Shown piece after piece: positions 51,736 through 60,091 of a stretch of 64,000 nt of DNA. Within the stretch, counting starts at the first letter, position 1. Each line of letters opens with the position of its first letter. Made by a program: the position numbers and the translations under genes. This DNA is from Terripilifer ovatus (GTDB taxonomy: Bacteria > Pseudomonadota > Alphaproteobacteria > Rhizobiales > Beijerinckiaceae). The stretch is from the NCBI GenBank assembly GCA_029222685.1, contig JARHVB010000008.1, positions 248,001-312,000 on the forward strand, given 5' to 3'. The notes under the pieces were generated by a model that was given only the letters and a program-made list of their open reading frames with translations, did not search any database and was not told the origin of the DNA.

Positions 51736-53988
51736 CTATCCGAGCCCCAGTACCCGACGCGCCATCAACAGCCGCTGCACTTCAACAGTGCCGCCATAAA
51801 TGGTGACGCGCCGGTTCTGCAGATAGGTCAGACCGGGGAAGGATTTGTCGCCGTCGCCACTGGCAACAGCCAGCGCGGCCTCGCTGCCATAGGCCTCTGC
51901 GAGCAATTCGCACAGCTCCTGCTGCAATTCCGCCGAAACCAGTTTGGCGAAGGCAAAATCCGCATTCGCTTTGGTGCGACTCTCGGCGAACGAGACGATC
52001 TGCGAGAACACGGCGCAAAGCGCCACGTAGTCGATTTCGGCGCGGGCGAGACGGTCGCGAAAACTGTCGTCGTCCATGACACCGGTCGCGCGCGCGGCTC
52101 GCTTCACCTTGCCGAGCAGTTGCGCACATTTCTGCGGATTGGCGCCATTGAGCCGTTCTTTCTCGAGCAGTGCGGTCGCCACCCGCCAACCATCGTCGAT
52201 GGAGCCGACGACATTTGAGACGGGCACGCGCACATCGTCGAAAAATACTTCCGCGAATTCCTCATCGCCGGCGATAGTGCGGATCGGAAGGGGCTTGATG
52301 CCCGGCGTCTTCATGTCGATCAGAATGAAGGTGATGCCGGCCTGCTTCTTCACATCCGGATTGGTGCGAACCAGTGCAAACATCCAGTCAGCGTGATGCG
52401 CCCATGTGGTCCAGATCTTCTGGCCATTGATGACGAAGTCGTCGCCATCGCGCACGGCGCGCGTGCGCAGGCTGGCAAGATCGGAGCCGGAGCTAGGCTC
52501 GGAATAGCCCTGGCACCAGATCGTATCGCCGGACAGCATTCCCGGCAGATGCCGCGCCTTCTGCTCTGGCGTGCCGAACACCTGCAGGATGGGACCGAGA
52601 TGATAGATCGCCTGGCCTGAGATTTCCGGCGCGCCGGCCTTGCCAGCCTCGTCGTAGAGCACAATCTGCTCGCCGACCGTGGCGCCCATGCCGCCATAGT
52701 CCTTCGGCCAGTTGGGCGCGACCCAGCCGCGCGCGGCGAGCTTCCTGTGCCAGCCGCAGGCCTCCTCGAAACTCGGCCGGCTCGGCAGATGCCGCAGACG
52801 GTCGGGCAAATTGGCCTCGAACCAGTCGTGAACCTCCTGGCGGAACGCCGCCTCACGGGGGCTGTCCTCGCGGAATTTCACCTCTGTTGTCTCGCCTGCC
52901 CCGAACATGCGCGCCGCGACGATCTTGCGGTGCTCGCTCGCAGTGCCGTAGGCGGTGGAGAGCGCCATGCCGCGTTTGAGATGCAGGCCGATATCATGCT
53001 CGTCGGTGAAGCCGATGGCGCCGTGCAACTGGATCATGTCGCGCGTCACCGCGGTTGCCGCAGCACTCGCCTTCGCCTTGGCGCCCGACGTCATCAGCAC
53101 GGAGGCGGCGCCGCCGCCAAGCGCCAGGCGCGCGGCTTCGTTCACCAGCGAGCGCGTCAACGAAATCTGCACATGGGCATCCACCGCGCGGAACTGCAGC
53201 GCCTGAAACGCCCCGAGAGGCTTGCCGAACTGTTCGCGTGTCTTGAGATGGTTGAGGGTGATTTGCAGCGCCGCGTCCATCAGGCCGACGAGTTCGGCAG
53301 CAGCGGTCAGGCCAAGGAAGATACGTAGCTCAGCGGCAAGCGCGGCGGCACCGGACGACAGAATATGTGTCGCAGCAACGCCGCAATTCTCGAACGTCAG
53401 CGTGCCTGTGCTCATGCCATCGACGGTCCGGCTCGAGGCGACCTTCAGCCCGGCCGTCTCCGCACGCACGAAGGCCAGACCTTCCGTACCGTTGAGATCG
53501 TAGCCGACAATGAAGGCATCGGCAGCGGCGGCGGCAAAGACGCCGCCGCGCACGCCATCCAACACGATGCCGGATGAGGCGCCCGCATGCGCCTTGACGC
53601 TGGCGCTCGCGGTGCTGGCAAGCGCCGGAACGAACAGCCTGCGGCCCTCCACCGCCTCGGCGAGTTCAGCGACATCGACGGCGCCTGAAAAAGCTGCCGC
53701 GCCTTTGAGCCCCACTATCAGCGAGACATAGGGGATGGAGGCAAGATGCCTGCCAAATTCCTCGGCGACGACGCAGGCTTCCACAAGGCCCAGGCCGCCG
53801 CCGCCCTTTTCCTCAGGCACGAGAATCGACAGCCAACCATCGCCGCCGGTGTGCGCAAGGGCTTCATCATCGCGGCCCGCCGCGCGCTCGCGCAGCCTGC
53901 GAAGTCGCGCTGCCCCAAACACCTGCGCTGCAAACCGCCCGGCGCCTTCGCGGATGGCCTTGATGTCATCTTCATTCGTTCCGGACAT
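51736..53988 (-). CDS. Tandem fusion of two acyl-CoA dehydrogenases
   Basis: A 750-residue flavoprotein made of two consecutive acyl-CoA dehydrogenase modules. Module 1 (about 1-365) has the C-terminal helical part GLMDAALQITLNHLKTREQF and QLHGAIGFTDEHDIGLHLKR but a degenerate N-terminal part. Module 2 (about 370-750) has a full FAD site: IWCQGYSEPSSGSDLASLRT and IKPLPIRTIAGDEEFAEVFF, ending TIYGGTVEVQRLLMARRVLG. The usual catalytic YEGT glutamate reads YGGT. Related heteromeric dehydrogenases act on steroid or bulky acyl-CoAs. The start is the ATG at 53986-53988 behind GGGGAAG; 73 upstream in-frame codons are not used. Confidence 0.9.
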   Translation of the reverse strand: MSGTNEDDIKAIREGAGRFAAQVFGAARLRRLRERAAGRDDEALAHTGGDGWLSILVPEEKGGGGLGLVEACVVAEEFGRHLASIPYVSLIVGLKGAAAFSGAVDVAELAEAVEGRRLFVPALASTASASVKAHAGASSGIVLDGVRGGVFAAAAADAFIVGYDLNGTEGLAFVRAETAGLKVASSRTVDGMSTGTLTFENCGVAATHILSSGAAALAAELRIFLGLTAAAELVGLMDAALQITLNHLKTREQFGKPLGAFQALQFRAVDAHVQISLTRSLVNEAARLALGGGAASVLMTSGAKAKASAAATAVTRDMIQLHGAIGFTDEHDIGLHLKRGMALSTAYGTASEHRKIVAARMFGAGETTEVKFREDSPREAAFRQEVHDWFEANLPDRLRHLPSRPSFEEACGWHRKLAARGWVAPNWPKDYGGMGATVGEQIVLYDEAGKAGAPEISGQAIYHLGPILQVFGTPEQKARHLPGMLSGDTIWCQGYSEPSSGSDLASLRTRAVRDGDDFVINGQKIWTTWAHHADWMFALVRTNPDVKKQAGITFILIDMKTPGIKPLPIRTIAGDEEFAEVFFDDVRVPVSNVVGSIDDGWRVATALLEKERLNGANPQKCAQLLGKVKRAARATGVMDDDSFRDRLARAEIDYVALCAVFSQIVSFAESRTKANADFAFAKLVSAELQQELCELLAEAYGSEAALAVASGDGDKSFPGLTYLQNRRVTIYGGTVEVQRLLMARRVLGLG

Positions 53989-54170
53989 TTCTTCCCCGCC
54001 GTTCTGCAATCCAGCGGCCTGATAGCACAAGCTTCCGCGCACTGCGATGGCGCGTGCTGTATCGCATTGCGGCGCAACTGGACCAGATCGCGGCCACGCG
54101 TCATAATCGCACCACGGGCCGCAATTTGCGAAATATGGCCATGAAGGAAGTCGACCAGCGGAGGAAATGC

Positions 54171-55121
54171 GTGAAGAAAATCGCCCTCGAGGAACATTGT
54201 ATGACACCGGGCCTCGCCAGCTATTGGGAACCGACGATGGCGGACGTGCCGCCGGAAATTTACCAGCGTATCCGCACGCGGCTGCACGACTATTCGGAAA
54301 TGCGCCTGCGGGAGATGGATGAAGCAGGTATCGAAAAGGCGATCCTCTCGGCAGCGGGCCCCGGCGTACAGGTCGAGCCGGACACGCGCACCGCGCTGAA
54401 GACCGCCGCTGAGGCCAACGACTATCTTGCCGGCCAGATCGCGCCCAACAGCAAGCGCCTCTACGGCTTCGCCCATATCGCCTTGCAGGATCCCGCCGAA
54501 GCGGCGAAGGAACTCGAACGCTGCGTCAAGCAACTCGGCTTCAAGGGCGCGATGATCAACGGCCACAGCAACGGCCATTATCTCGACGAGCGGCAGTTCG
54601 ATCCGTTCTGGGCCAAGGCCGAGGAACTGCAGGTGCCGATCTATCTGCACCCCGCTGACCCGCCGGTTCAGTACAATTCGTTCGGGAACTACGATTCGCT
54701 GCGGCGCGCCACCTGGGGCTGGACGGTGGAAACCGGCACGCATGTGCTGCGCATGGTCTTCGGCGGCGTCTTCGACCGGTTTCCCAAGGCGACGCTGGCG
54801 GTCGGCCACCTCGGCGAGACCCTGCCGTTCCTGCTCTGGCGTCTCGACAGCCGCGCCAAGCTCTATGGCGTGAAACTCAAGCGCGAGCCTTCCGACTACA
54901 TTCGCGAGAATATCGTGGTGACGATCTCGGGCATGTATTCGGCCGAGCCGTTCAACTGTGCCATTGCCGCGCTTGGCCAGGACCGGGTGATGTTCTCGGC
55001 CGATTACCCCTTCGAGCCCTGGGTCGTCGCCGGCAATTTCATGGATGATGTGAAAGTCGACGAGAAAGTCCGCGCCGATGTGGCGTGGAACAACGCGGCA
55101 AAACTGTTCGACGTCGGTTAA
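54171..55121 (+). CDS. Amidohydrolase-2 family protein, gamma-resorcylate decarboxylase-like
   Basis: A 316-residue TIM-barrel metalloenzyme of the ACMSD/LigW group of nonoxidative aromatic acid decarboxylases and hydrolases. The GTG at 54171, behind GGAGG, gives MKKIALEEHC, the family N terminus. Metal-site residues are visible: Glu7 and His9, His160 (IYLHPADPP), His213 (VGHLGE) and Asp278 (FSADYPFE). The PWxxE-like region FGGVFDRFPKATLAVGH is also present. It is divergent from the acyl-CoA dehydrogenase fusion and converges on ligJ. Likely a decarboxylase of a hydroxylated benzoate; substrate not certain. Confidence 0.88.
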   Translation: MKKIALEEHCMTPGLASYWEPTMADVPPEIYQRIRTRLHDYSEMRLREMDEAGIEKAILSAAGPGVQVEPDTRTALKTAAEANDYLAGQIAPNSKRLYGFAHIALQDPAEAAKELERCVKQLGFKGAMINGHSNGHYLDERQFDPFWAKAEELQVPIYLHPADPPVQYNSFGNYDSLRRATWGWTVETGTHVLRMVFGGVFDRFPKATLAVGHLGETLPFLLWRLDSRAKLYGVKLKREPSDYIRENIVVTISGMYSAEPFNCAIAALGQDRVMFSADYPFEPWVVAGNFMDDVKVDEKVRADVAWNNAAKLFDVG

Positions 55122-55137
55122 ACGCCTGCGGCATGAT

Positions 55138-55266
55138 GCCCTCGTCCTTCGAGACGCAACGCTAACGCGTTGCTCCTCAGGATGAGGGCTTTTGACAGGT
55201 TGTACAAATTCCCCAGAAGCCCTCATCCCGAGAGCGCCTGAAAGGCGCGTCTCGAAGGACGAGGGC
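55138..55266. repeat. Family B repeat, inverted pair in a convergent gap
   Basis: Unit one (55138-55188) begins GCCCTCGTCCTTCGAGACGC and ends CTCAGGATGAGGGC; unit two (55218-55266) is the inverse, beginning AGCCCTCATCCCGAGAGC and ending TCGAAGGACGAGGGC. They separate the converging amidohydrolase and ligJ genes and could terminate both transcripts. Confidence 0.82.
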
Positions 55267-55278
55267 GATGGGCCGCAA

Positions 55279-56274
55279 TCAAATCCTGAAGAACGACTTC
55301 GCATTGTCCTCGAAGATCATCTTCTTGTCGCCGTCACTGAGCCAATCGAAGCTCTTGATGACCGGCACGATGTCATCGAACGTCTTGCCCGTCTTCGGGT
55401 TCAGCGATGAGCCGACACCAGGGCATTCGGCGCCATACATGCAGCGATCGGCGCCGACGGTTTCGATCAGCAGCCGCAGGCCGGCTTCCGAATAAAGAAC
55501 AGTGTCATAGTAGAGGTTGCGCATCGCCTCGATGAAATCGACCCCACGCCGCGAAGCGCCCGACTGGAAACGCCCGATCTGGTAGGGAATGGCGCCGCCG
55601 CCGTGCGAGCAGACGATCTTCAGCTTCGGAAAATCCTTGAACACCGTTGAATTGGCGAGGCCGAAAACCGCGATCGATTCCTCGTTGATGAAGTGCAGCG
55701 TATAGGGCGTGCGCTCCGACTTCGATCCGGTGGCATGGATATGCGCCGCCACATCGAGCTGGCACAGTTTTTCATACAGCGGATACCAGTAGCGGTCGCC
55801 GAGCGCGGGCGCTTCTTCGCCGCCGTTTTCATAAGGATCGGGGTTGAGCAGACAGCCCTTGAACCCGAGCTTGGTGACGCAGCGCTCCAGTTCCGGCAGG
55901 GCGGCTGTGATCGGCTCGCCCGCCGCCTGCGGCAGGCCGCACATGCCGAAGAACTTGTCGGGGAAGAGTTGCACCGAGCGGGCGATAATATTGTTGGTTT
56001 CCTCGGTGAACCAGTGCACCAGACGCGACGGCTTGACGCTATGCATCATCTGGAACGGCCGCGGCGAAATGAGCTGTTTGTCGATGCCAAGCCGGTCCAT
56101 CATCGGAATATGCGCGACCGGACCCATTTCCTTGCGGAAATACGATTCCTTGATCTCCTCGTCGCTGACTTCGGGCATTTTGCGCCCGTGTTCGCCGCGG
56201 TGCGACATGATCGAGGCTTTATAGACCCACAACGCCGCCGGCGCGCTGACATGGGCGTGGCAATCGATAATCAT
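55279..56274 (-). CDS. ligJ: 4-oxalomesaconate hydratase
   Basis: A 331-residue amidohydrolase-fold hydratase that converts 4-oxalomesaconate to 4-carboxy-4-hydroxy-2-oxoadipate in the protocatechuate 4,5-cleavage and gallate pathways. It begins MIIDCHAHVSAPAALWVYKA and matches LigJ blocks throughout: DKQLISPRPFQMMHSVKPSR, GFKGCLLNPDPYENGGEEAP, GDRYWYPLYEKLCQLDVAAH, CSHGGGAIPYQIGRF and MYGAECPGVGSSLNPKTGK. Metal ligands include His6 and His8 of the N-terminal HxH. No ligAB, ligC, ligI or ligK gene is in the window, so the rest of the pathway must be elsewhere. Confidence 0.9.
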   Translation of the reverse strand: MIIDCHAHVSAPAALWVYKASIMSHRGEHGRKMPEVSDEEIKESYFRKEMGPVAHIPMMDRLGIDKQLISPRPFQMMHSVKPSRLVHWFTEETNNIIARSVQLFPDKFFGMCGLPQAAGEPITAALPELERCVTKLGFKGCLLNPDPYENGGEEAPALGDRYWYPLYEKLCQLDVAAHIHATGSKSERTPYTLHFINEESIAVFGLANSTVFKDFPKLKIVCSHGGGAIPYQIGRFQSGASRRGVDFIEAMRNLYYDTVLYSEAGLRLLIETVGADRCMYGAECPGVGSSLNPKTGKTFDDIVPVIKSFDWLSDGDKKMIFEDNAKSFFRI

Positions 56275-56319
56275 CCCTCTTTCCTCCCGTACAGTCTCAG
56301 GTCGGAATATGGCATTGCC

Positions 56320-56349
56320 AAAAAGAAAATAGCAAATGGTTTGCTTTTC
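56320..56349 (-). terminator. Putative terminator of the sox operon
   Basis: Read on the minus strand, about 60 bases after the soxA stop, GAAAAGCAAA pairs with TTTGCTATTTTC (10 bp with a 2-base bulge, 3-base loop) and is followed by TTTTT. The stem is AT-rich and therefore weak. It could instead be an operator of the ligJ gene, which starts 46 bp further down. Confidence 0.45.
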
Positions 56350-56410
56350 AGGATTGGCCGGCGCGGAAAGTTCCGTATATCCGAACGCTTATCTACCGGC
56401 GTCTTGAAGC

Positions 56411-57202
56411 TCAGGGCCTGACGCCCGGCGCTTCCATCGTCATGCCGCGCGCACGCCACATCAGATAGAGCTCCAGATTGACAAATTCCTGGTCGCCGTA
56501 AGCATAGGGCTCGGCGCGCATGCCGATCATGCAATTGCGCAACCGCCGCTGCAGCGAACCGACCGTCTGCCATTCCAGCCGATAGAGCGGATAGGCAGTC
56601 GGGTGGGCCTGCGGCAGCAGCGCGCTGCCGAGCTTTTGACCCCAGTTATCCGTGTGGCACTGGGCACACGACAGGTTGAGCTGGCCAACCCGTTCGCTAT
56701 AGAGCTTCTCCCCCGCCTCGCGGAACGGCCTCGTGCGGCTGTCGTCCTTCGCCTCGATGGGCATGCCTTTCGACTGCCGCGCCAGATAGGCCGTCAACGC
56801 CAGAAGATCGCGGCTCTCATAGGCCAGTGGCGAGGCCTTCTGCTGCTCCGTGCGGCAGAGATTGATGCGCTGCTCGAGATTGATGACTTTGGATGACGTC
56901 TCGTCGAAAGCAGGATAACTCGCGGCAACGCCCTTCATGCTCGTTGCTGCGTCCCGGTGACACGATGAACACGACTTGTTAGCGGTGCCGGCCGGCTTGC
57001 TCCACAACGTTTCTCCCTCGAGCACCCACAGCATCGCCGGATTCGACGTGTCGTCGTTCTGCATGTCCTGGGTTTGCCGGCTCATGAATTCGGAACCGGA
57101 TTTGCGAGCCGCCAGGGGAATTTCGTCTCCGCTTGCAAACGGACCGGCCAGCAGAACGGCCATGCAGGCCATGATCATACGAAGCCGGCGGGGCCGCATC
57201 AT
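56411..57202 (-). CDS. soxA: SoxA, diheme cytochrome c subunit of SoxXA
   Basis: SoxA with SoxX forms the periplasmic cytochrome that couples a sulfur substrate to the SoxY cysteine. The 263-residue protein has a signal peptide (to about residue 25), heme motif 1 CSSCH (78-82), heme motif 2 CAQCH (179-183) and the active-site heme-ligand cysteine Cys224 in RNCMIGMRAEPY. Family blocks SYPAFDETSSKVINLEQRIN and WQTVGSLQRRLRNCM are clear. The ATG at 57200-57202 overlaps the soxZ stop. It is the last gene of the operon, after soxE-F-X-Y-Z. It has two heme motifs, as in the diheme SoxA group. Confidence 0.95.
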   Translation of the reverse strand: MMRPRRLRMIMACMAVLLAGPFASGDEIPLAARKSGSEFMSRQTQDMQNDDTSNPAMLWVLEGETLWSKPAGTANKSCSSCHRDAATSMKGVAASYPAFDETSSKVINLEQRINLCRTEQQKASPLAYESRDLLALTAYLARQSKGMPIEAKDDSRTRPFREAGEKLYSERVGQLNLSCAQCHTDNWGQKLGSALLPQAHPTAYPLYRLEWQTVGSLQRRLRNCMIGMRAEPYAYGDQEFVNLELYLMWRARGMTMEAPGVRP

Positions 57203-57519
57203 TCGACGGTGATCTGCTTGGTCTCGACCGCTTCGAAGCCATTGTCGCCACGCCAGGCGAGGACGATCTCGCCGCTGTCCGTCGCCCGTGTCGAGAAGGA
57301 GATGAATGGATTGGCGGCAATGGCCGGCGAATACTTCGCCTTGAAGACCTCTTCGCCATTGTAGGTGCAGGTGAACGTCTGAATGATATCGCGCTGAATA
57401 ATCTTGCCGTTCGTACCAACGCGAAAGCCCGATTCCATCGGATGCGAGATCAACGCCTTGATCTCGATAATATCGCCGCGCCTTGCATTGGCGGGAACGT
57501 TGACGAGGGCGCGCGCCAT
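57199..57519 (-). CDS. soxZ: SoxZ, sulfur carrier complex subunit
   Basis: SoxZ is the partner of SoxY in the periplasmic carrier. The 106-residue product starts MARALVNVPANARRGDIIEI and has the family segments ALISHPMESGFRVGTNGKII, FTCTYNGEEVFKAKYSPAIA and FSTRATDSGEIVLAWRGDNG. No signal peptide is present; like other SoxZ it should be exported with SoxY. The ATG at 57517-57519 overlaps the soxY stop by one base; a GTG one codon upstream is possible. Its stop overlaps the soxA start. Confidence 0.94.
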   Translation of the reverse strand: MARALVNVPANARRGDIIEIKALISHPMESGFRVGTNGKIIQRDIIQTFTCTYNGEEVFKAKYSPAIAANPFISFSTRATDSGEIVLAWRGDNGFEAVETKQITVE

Positions 57520-58010
57520 CACAGAATATCCTCAAGACAGGCAGCTAAAGTCACGATAACATCCGCATTGTCGAACCAGAACGACCCGTCGTTCATCTCG
57601 GCGACCGCGGTAATCTTCTGGCTGTCGGCAAGCTTGATGCGCGTGGCGAAACTCGCCCTTCCGCAACGGGGGCCCATGGTGCAGGTGATCACATCCGGCT
57701 GCGGATTCTTTTCGTTCACAACATGGATCACCCTGACGTAATTGTCATCGGTCATTGGGCTGTCAACCGAAACGGTCATCGGCACTGTATTGCCATTGTC
57801 GACCAGCGGCGGCAGATCGAGCGTAACCTTGCCCTTGGTCATGGGCTTGCCGCCAGTGATCTCATCGACGAGTTGCCGCATCATATCGGGCGTCGCCCGT
57901 GCCCTCTGCGCGCCGGCAGCGCCAAGCACCAGACCTAGGCCCAACTGCCCCGTCCGCAAAATGAAGATCCGCCGCGTCGGTTCGAGCATTGTTTCAGCAA
58001 CCCGTTTCAT
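57519..58010 (-). CDS. soxY: SoxY, sulfur-carrying subunit with non-canonical C terminus
   Basis: SoxY carries sulfur intermediates on a C-terminal cysteine. The 163-residue protein has a Tat-like signal (TRRIFILRTGQLGLGLVLGA, cleavage near ARA) and the SoxY fold, with PMTVSVDSPMTDDNYVRVIH and FATRIKLADSQKITAVAEMN. Normal SoxY ends in GGCGG. Here the aligned end reads VTLAACLEDIL, so Cys158 is kept but the flanking glycines are Ala-Ala and five residues follow it. Two further cysteines (110 and 116) are unusual. The start overlaps the soxX stop (ATGA). Confidence 0.9.
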   Translation of the reverse strand: MKRVAETMLEPTRRIFILRTGQLGLGLVLGAAGAQRARATPDMMRQLVDEITGGKPMTKGKVTLDLPPLVDNGNTVPMTVSVDSPMTDDNYVRVIHVVNEKNPQPDVITCTMGPRCGRASFATRIKLADSQKITAVAEMNDGSFWFDNADVIVTLAACLEDIL

Positions 58011-58492
58011 CGCAACGTCATCAGAAAGGCGATGACATCCTCGATCTGATCGGCATTCAGGATCGGCTTGCCGGCAAAACCCGGAGCTACCCGCGTCAAG
58101 CCGTCGGTACGATAATAGGATGGCATGATCGTGTCCGGATGCAAACGTCGCCCGTCGGCAATCCGCAGCCGCAACTGGCTTTCGTTGAGCCGCACCCCTG
58201 CCCCGGCAAGGCTCGGCGCCAAAGTGCCTTGGAATCGCTCCTCCGGGAATGGCCCCGAATGGCAGAGCAGACAAAGGCCCGTCTGGCGGTTGACGACGAT
58301 GGCGCGTCCCCGCGCTGCATCGCCAGGGGATCCGCTTAAAGATTTCGCGATGCCGCCGTCCTCGACCACGAATTCTCCCGGCATTTGTTGCGCCATTGCC
58401 GCTGTCGCATTTGCTGCGGCAAATAGAAACCAGGCCAGGCAGTGCAAGCCTCTAGCCAAAGACTTCAGCCGTGATCGTATTGAACCAGCCAT
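58007..58492 (-). CDS. soxX: SoxX, monoheme cytochrome c subunit of SoxXA
   Basis: A 161-residue periplasmic cytochrome. The signal peptide runs to about residue 34 (NATAAMAQQ). The heme motif is CLLCH at 74-78, and the axial Met123 lies in DTIMPSYYRTDGLTRV, a SoxX signature. The chosen ATG (58490-58492) lies 41 bp inside the end of soxF, which shows tight packing; no later Met gives a signal peptide of normal length. The soxX stop overlaps the soxY start. Confidence 0.93.
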   Translation of the reverse strand: MAGSIRSRLKSLARGLHCLAWFLFAAANATAAMAQQMPGEFVVEDGGIAKSLSGSPGDAARGRAIVVNRQTGLCLLCHSGPFPEERFQGTLAPSLAGAGVRLNESQLRLRIADGRRLHPDTIMPSYYRTDGLTRVAPGFAGKPILNADQIEDVIAFLMTLR

Positions 58493-59735
58493 CGGCAAGA
58501 CGGGCTTCCTGGGCACGGAAATCCGCCGGCGCATCAAGCGGGCTGGTGCCGCCGGCACCATCGATGTCGGCCAGCAATCCGTTCGTCGGCTTGTAGACGC
58601 CGGCGACGGTGATCCCATAGTCGGGCGCTACGACGCTGTAACAGGTGTTGATCAGCCGCGGCTCCGCCGGCTTGCCATTGGCGAGCATGGTGACGACGGC
58701 GGCGGCGCAGACTTTCGCCTGGGCATTGGCGGAGAATGCCGACTTCGGCATGGCGCCTGCAATCGAGGCATCGCCGACCACGTGAATGCCCGGACGCAGC
58801 TTCGATTCAAACGTCACCGGATCGATCGGGCACCAGCCGCTGCGGTCGGCAACACCCGCCAGTTCAGCGATATGCCCTGCCTTCTGCGGCGGGATCACGT
58901 TGGCCACCGCCGCCTTGTAGGTGGAAAAATCCGTCGTCAATGTCATCGCCGCCGGATCGACGGAGGTCACCTTGCCGCCGGTCGACAGCGAAACCCACTC
59001 CACCATGTCGCTGTAAAGCGCCTTCCAGACGTTCTGGAACAGGCGCTGTTTGGAGAACACATCCTTGGCATCGAGGATAATGAGCTTGGATTTCGGCTTT
59101 TTGGTTTTGAGATAGTAGGCGATGAGGCTGGCGCGCTCGTAAGGTCCGGGCGGACAGCGGAATGGATTGGCCGGCGACGAGATGACGACCACACCGCCGT
59201 CGTCCATCGCCTCGAGCTGACGCCGCAGCAGCAGGGTCTGCTCACCAGCCTTCCATGCATGCGGCATGATCGCGGCCGCCGCCTCGTTATAGCCAGGCAG
59301 CCCGTCCCAGCGGATGTCGACGCCGGGCGAAAGCACCAGCCGGTCGTAAGTCAACGTCGCGCCGTCGGCGAGCGTCACGCGCCTGGCGTCGGCATCGACG
59401 CCCGTTGCGGCGGTAAAGGCAATCTCGACGCCTGTTTTGCCGAGATTGTCGTAACCGAACTCCTGCTGCTTCAGATCGCGCAGGCCGGCGATGACGAGAT
59501 TGCTGAACGGACAGGCCGTGAATGTCCGGTTCGCCTCCACCAGCACGACGGAAAGCGCAGGATTGAAACGTTTGAGCATGCGCGCGCAGGTGGCGCCGCC
59601 AAAGCCGCCGCCGATAACGACCACGCGGCCGGCCGCACCCTGCGCAAGCGCCGGACGGGAGAGCGAGGCCATGGATAGGCTGGCCGCCGCCGTTCCGATG
59701 AATTTACGTCTGTCGAGCCTGACGGTCTTGCTCAT
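58452..59735 (-). CDS. soxF: SoxF, sulfide dehydrogenase flavoprotein (FccB-like)
   Basis: The flavoprotein subunit of flavocytochrome c sulfide dehydrogenase, which oxidises sulfide or sulfane sulfur in the periplasm. A Tat signal DRRKFIGTAAASLSM lies at residues 8-22. The FAD motif is VVVIGGGFGGATCARML, and redox-active cysteines are expected in FTACPFSNLVIAG and in RLINTCYSVVAPDYG. FRCPPGPYERASLIAYYLK and GDASIAGAMPKSAFSANAQA are family-specific. Length is 427 residues. It starts 5 bp after soxE. Confidence 0.94.
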   Translation of the reverse strand: MSKTVRLDRRKFIGTAAASLSMASLSRPALAQGAAGRVVVIGGGFGGATCARMLKRFNPALSVVLVEANRTFTACPFSNLVIAGLRDLKQQEFGYDNLGKTGVEIAFTAATGVDADARRVTLADGATLTYDRLVLSPGVDIRWDGLPGYNEAAAAIMPHAWKAGEQTLLLRRQLEAMDDGGVVVISSPANPFRCPPGPYERASLIAYYLKTKKPKSKLIILDAKDVFSKQRLFQNVWKALYSDMVEWVSLSTGGKVTSVDPAAMTLTTDFSTYKAAVANVIPPQKAGHIAELAGVADRSGWCPIDPVTFESKLRPGIHVVGDASIAGAMPKSAFSANAQAKVCAAAVVTMLANGKPAEPRLINTCYSVVAPDYGITVAGVYKPTNGLLADIDGAGGTSPLDAPADFRAQEARLADGWFNTITAEVFG

Positions 59736-59740
59736 CCGGC

Positions 59741-60040
59741 TTAATCCTTCCGCGCTGCATACCACGACGCAATGGCGCGGATTTCATCGTCCGTGAAACC
59801 TTTCGCCACCCGGTCCATCACCGTCGCCGGCGTTTTGCCGTTCTTGAAGGCAAGCAGCGAGGCGACAAGATCGTCCGCATTGCGGCCGACGATCCCGGGC
59901 GCCGGCGTTTGTACGTTCGCGCTTGCCGGATGACACCCCGAACAGGACAGGGCACCAGCCGGTGCGTCGAGGCCTTCCGCCCAAGCGCCGTGTCCGCAGG
60001 CGCACATCAGGATCGCGGCGAGGAGGAATCGAAGAGGCAT
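59741..60040 (-). CDS. soxE: SoxE, cytochrome c subunit of sulfide dehydrogenase
   Basis: A 99-residue periplasmic c-type cytochrome. The start ATG at 60038-60040 gives a signal peptide MPLRFLLAAILMCACGHGAW with cleavage near AEG. The heme motif is CSGCH (33-37) and the axial Met is probably in KTPATVMDRVAKGFTDDEIR. It pairs with SoxF directly downstream. It is placed 51 bp after the molybdenum hydroxylase large subunit, so it could also accept electrons from that enzyme; this is inference. Confidence 0.9.
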   Translation of the reverse strand: MPLRFLLAAILMCACGHGAWAEGLDAPAGALSCSGCHPASANVQTPAPGIVGRNADDLVASLLAFKNGKTPATVMDRVAKGFTDDEIRAIASWYAARKD

Positions 60041-60091
60041 TACTTTTCCCAACAAAAAGGAAGGGCGGCCCGTGGACCGCCCTGACAATGC

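Noticed and set aside
58452-58492. Possible frameshift where soxF and soxX overlap by 41 bp
   Set aside because: Both proteins are complete with normal ends and signal peptide, so it is a real overlap typical of the packed operon.
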